Assembly: GCA_016791325.1 (NCBI GenBank)
Contig: JAEUMU010000036.1
Span: 1 to 8,289 of the forward strand
DNA from: Hyphomonadaceae bacterium
GTDB lineage: Bacteria > Pseudomonadota > Alphaproteobacteria > Caulobacterales > Aquidulcibacteraceae
Direction of reading: 5' to 3'
DNA length: 8,289 nucleotides
Shown here piece by piece: positions 6,701 to 8,289 of this stretch (positions are counted from its first letter, which is position 1; each line of letters begins with the position of its first letter). A model generated the notes under the pieces. It had not been told where the DNA came from and made no database searches. It saw nothing but the letters and a program-made list of their open reading frames with translations. A program made the position numbers and the translations under genes.

Positions 6701-7147
6701 GCGAATCTGATTGAGCGTGCCCGCGTTGACCCGACCACTCTCTTCGATGCGAACACGCAGCCGCGGTTCAATAACGCGAACCGCCATCAGTTCCGGCAGC
6801 AGTCCGCGCCAGCGCCAGCGCGCCTCAACGGCCTGCGCCGCGGCGTCTGGTGCAGTTTCAGGACCAAAACGCACGCCAGAAAGCACGGCATGATCGAGTT
6901 CCAGCGCCGTCACTTGAAACGAAGCGTCGGCCCCGCGCTCAGCCAGCGCCGCGCCAATCATGAATTCCGCGATAGAATAGCGCACGAGCCACAGCCCGCC
7001 GGCGAGCGTGAACGTGCTGACCCCCAGCGCCGCCAGCGCCGTGGCCCAGCCGATCAGCAATCGGCGGTGGGGCGGGGGGCCAGCATCGGGCGGCTGCGGC
7101 GCCGCCTGACCTTGACTCGCAACCGCCTGGTCAGACCTATGTGCCAT
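3713..7147 (-). CDS. ydbH: YdbH-family AsmA-like intermembrane phospholipid transport protein
   Basis: This is a very large, inner-membrane-anchored periplasmic protein of the AsmA-like group (TamB, YhdP, YdbH), whose members form long hydrophobic beta-grooves that carry phospholipids to the outer membrane. From the ATG at 7147 it has 1144 residues, longer than E. coli YdbH (about 880). A proline-rich cytoplasmic stretch (1-28) precedes one membrane helix (about 30-55). An AsmA-like N-terminal part follows (ARWRWRGLLPELMAVRVIEP), then a long repetitive beta-rich middle. The C-terminal ~320 residues match the YdbH-like domain (PRLMFDESLQPYQITELARG, DLSATGRIEGRFPL, AQAPGGAISYTG). The end is a proline-rich tail, PPPVDQSPPEPR. 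A GTG at 7207 would add 20 residues but lacks a ribosome-binding site, while the ATG has AGAGG three bases upstream. It is followed by ynbE and ydbL, the canonical partners. Confidence 0.93.
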   Translation of the reverse strand: MAHRSDQAVASQGQAAPQPPDAGPPPHRRLLIGWATALAALGVSTFTLAGGLWLVRYSIAEFMIGAALAERGADASFQVTALELDHAVLSGVRFGPETAPDAAAQAVEARWRWRGLLPELMAVRVIEPRLRVRIEESGRVNAGTLNQIRGQPSARRAAIPAIRLDIVDGQALIEAPFGALTARFEGAGVLGADFTGAAQITETSHAGQDFALDRGTGDLAIVSRDGALAFRLSASAGALRWREYGARGAALRASGRAPLDFATYELEAAWRADQVTGPRLAGENVTGAIGAEAAALSDALDPDVWTASAHANAGRLEIAGNVVRNARLDADANGRERVGRGRWALTAAQFDGLALISQQPAAAGQFSLDMSSGGDVDATATITLAQSRFDPRAQARLREAFPDIPQAPIGPTFAAAERALDAAADRFDLSVPLTFAYDSEGARLVVTQPIVLQAASGVSARLTPLRPDGPALTLQWRGLQLRGALALELSGGGAPTATALIDGLAWAPDAPFHAEGTLALTNWRAGGAEIAAEELAISLLAPAEGESRLEVAGAARITGPLGAGEVRDMIADLDLDIFRGGGWRVAPSSGCVPVRLGGLDAAGLSFVGGAFSLCAVDNALIAANTQGRLSGGFAIERLVLNGRMAGEAAQPARLGASRIVGRFSGVSGDTVLNLEATAPRLAIDMAEGRTLDVVLQRMTAQARITDTWRVEGAFEHGGLTDPTLPGGVSAIAGRWSAFPQDDQPVIQMSAGEALLTANRPASDAERPLFNPLRLINVNATLRGGQVAAEGGVVLAETLQSLASFAARHSVEEGFGGADIRAPRLMFDESLQPYQITELARGLVENVRGEIGLEAAILWTRDAISSSGVVHLNGVSLATATIPIVEDVRGDVLFDDFFALTTPPGQVVNVGVLNPGVAVRDGRVQFQLLQDGGVRIEGAEFAFASGVLSMTPTTITLGADETQFELRLSDVDAAALLAQLNVPDLSATGRIEGRFPLLLTRTHAYIRDGSLRAQAPGGAISYTGEAGASAEGPARVAFDALRDFRYDALSLTLNGDLAGEVVSEINFSGENSGRAIDLGPIASAPGVGRVTVRGVPFVFNVQVRAPFRRLAETAASLTNPGELIERGREQEQTPPPVDQSPPEPR

Positions 7148-7305
7148 TATCCTCTTCTTGGCGGGGTTTTTGCGGGCCCCTGTGACCGAAGGATTCGCCT
7201 CGTTCACACAATCGGGATGCCGCGGTTTCAGTTTCCGGTCAGATAACCAAACAGCGAAACTGCTTGTCCTTTGTGTGTTTTTCGCCAGAGCGGGGCTAAA
7301 GGAGC
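7148..7305. promoter_or_regulatory. Divergent intergenic region between ydbH and the M23 peptidase gene
   Basis: About 158 bases separate the two divergent starts, so promoters for both transcripts should lie here. The segment from about 7240 to 7290 is visibly less GC-rich than the flanking genes, as expected of promoter DNA. I could not find convincing -35/-10 pairs, a CtrA-type TTAA-N7-TTAA site or a sigma-54 element. Toward the plus-strand gene there is AAAGGAG at 7298-7304. Toward ydbH there is AAGAGGATA just before its ATG. Confidence 0.5.
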
Positions 7306-8289
7306 ATGAGATTGAGAGCAGAATTGGCTCATCGGCTCATGAAGGCGCGGAAAGGTTTAGCGGCCTTAACCGTATTGACGGTTTCCGCCTGCGCCGGGCT
7401 GGGACTCGCGTGGAACGTCGGCCTGTTCAATGGCGCGGCGGAGGCCGCCGCTGCTGAGCGCCTGGCGGAGCGCAGCGCCGCCGCCGCGCGCGCCGAGCAT
7501 TTGGCGTTTACGGAAGCTTACCTGACGCACGAGACCCGCGAAGTGCGCGTGGCGGCGGGCGAAACCCTGGCCGGCCTGTTGACGCGCTCGGGCGCTTCTC
7601 CCTCCGAAGCGAGCGCGGCGATTTCTTCGCTCGGCGGCGTTTACGACGCGCGCCGCATTCGCCCCGGCCAGCCGGTGAGCTTGTTTTTCCAGCGCCATCG
7701 CGGGGAGGCGCAGCTCACTGGACTTGCGTTTCGCTCAGATCCTGGCGTCACCGTCGCCGCCAATCGGGTCGCCGCCGGCGGTTTCGCCGCGCGCGAGGTG
7801 CAGATGCCGGTGACGTTCGAGAACGCCCACATCGCCGCGCATGTCGAAACCAGCCTCTACGCCAGCGCGTTGGCGCTCGGCGCCACCAGCCGCGAAATCG
7901 AGGCGCTGGCCGATGCCTTCTCCTATGACGTCGACTTCCAACGCGATGTGCGCCCGGGCGATGATTTCGAACTGGTGTTCGAGCGCTATTACGACGACGA
8001 AGGCAATACCGTGCGCACGGGTGAGCTTTTGTTCGTCTCGCTTGAGAGCCGCCGCGGCGCGCGCGCGTTCTATCAATTCTTGGCGCCCGGCGATACGCGG
8101 CCCGATTGGTACGACGCGGAAGGGCGCAGCGCGCGGCGCTTCCTGATGCGCACGCCCATCAATGGCGCGCGGCTGTCATCGGGCTATGGCATGCGCATGC
8201 ATCCGATCATGGGTTATTCGCGCATGCACCGCGGCACGGATTTCGCCGCGCCCACCGGCACGCCCATCTTGGCGGCAGGCGAGGGCGTG
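7306..8289 (+). CDS. MepM-like M23 family murein endopeptidase (partial, 3' end outside window)
   Basis: This envelope zinc metallopeptidase probably cuts peptidoglycan cross-links. The 328 visible residues show, in order: a basic N-terminus; a hydrophobic segment (17-41); an alanine/arginine/glutamate helical linker (about 44-66); an OapA/LysM-like domain (about 78-130; VRVAAGETLAGLLTRSG, RRIRPGQPVSLFF); a Csd3/MepM-type second domain (about 170-270; ENAHIAAHVETSLYASAL, DVRPGDDFELVFERYY); and the M23 fold from NGARLSSGYGMRMHP (286 on). His308 and Asp312 (HRGTD) are the first zinc-ligand motif; the later HxH motif lies past the edge. ATG 7306 follows AGGAG by one base, which is too close. TTG at 7312 has ideal spacing (7), and ATG 7339 gives a lipoprotein-like signal peptide, so the start is uncertain. 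It is divergent from ydbH. Confidence 0.92.
   Translation, partial: MRLRAELAHRLMKARKGLAALTVLTVSACAGLGLAWNVGLFNGAAEAAAAERLAERSAAAARAEHLAFTEAYLTHETREVRVAAGETLAGLLTRSGASPSEASAAISSLGGVYDARRIRPGQPVSLFFQRHRGEAQLTGLAFRSDPGVTVAANRVAAGGFAAREVQMPVTFENAHIAAHVETSLYASALALGATSREIEALADAFSYDVDFQRDVRPGDDFELVFERYYDDEGNTVRTGELLFVSLESRRGARAFYQFLAPGDTRPDWYDAEGRSARRFLMRTPINGARLSSGYGMRMHPIMGYSRMHRGTDFAAPTGTPILAAGEGV

Noticed and set aside
7158..7178. GCGGG direct repeat around a T-run in the ydbH upstream region, considered as a terminator
   Set aside because: The arms are direct repeats rather than inverted ones and cannot form a stem, so no terminator structure is supported.
7148..7207. GTG start at 7207 for ydbH
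   Set aside because: There is no Shine-Dalgarno before the GTG, and the extra 20 residues are low complexity. The ATG at 7147 has a purine-rich AAGAGGA just upstream, although with short spacing, so the longer form is not fully excluded.

Overview
The window is GC-rich, densely coding DNA of a Gram-negative, probably alphaproteobacterial, chromosome. The clues are GCG/GGC/CGC-rich codon use, a long glutamine-dependent NAD synthetase of the Mycobacterium/Alphaproteobacteria type, and a YdbH-YnbE-YdbL outer-membrane lipid operon. A Caulobacterales or Hyphomonadaceae-like source would fit, but that is only an impression. I see no tRNA, rRNA, CRISPR array, insertion sequence, phage gene or compositional island; this looks like ordinary core chromosome.

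Layout: six genes lie head to tail on the minus strand and fill positions 7147 down to 1. In transcription order they are ydbH (large AsmA-like protein), ynbE (small lipoprotein), ydbL (secreted DUF1318 protein), a 77-residue two-helix membrane protein of unknown function, nadE (glutamine-dependent NAD synthetase) and cysQ (3'(2'),5'-bisphosphate nucleotidase, cut by the left edge). The intergenic gaps are 63, 10, 45, 40 and 11 bases, so they could form one long transcript, or two if a promoter lies in the 45-base gap after ydbL. To the right, a MepM-like M23 cell-wall endopeptidase is transcribed divergently on the plus strand and is cut by the right edge before its C-terminal catalytic motif. 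About 160 bases separate it from ydbH and must hold both promoters unless they lie further upstream.

Functionally the right two thirds is an envelope locus. YdbH, YnbE and YdbL are the parts of the proposed inner-to-outer membrane phospholipid bridge known from E. coli, and the neighbouring M23 enzyme would cut peptidoglycan. The left third is cofactor and nucleotide metabolism: NadE completes NAD synthesis, and CysQ clears 3'-phosphoadenosine 5'-phosphate and may also act on NADP(H).

The most interesting points are the complete YdbH-YnbE-YdbL set outside the enterobacteria, the lipoprotein-versus-membrane-anchor ambiguity at the start of the M23 protein, the nadE-cysQ pairing, and two overlapping, mutually exclusive hairpins just after ydbL. 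I did not find a clearly new type of system here.
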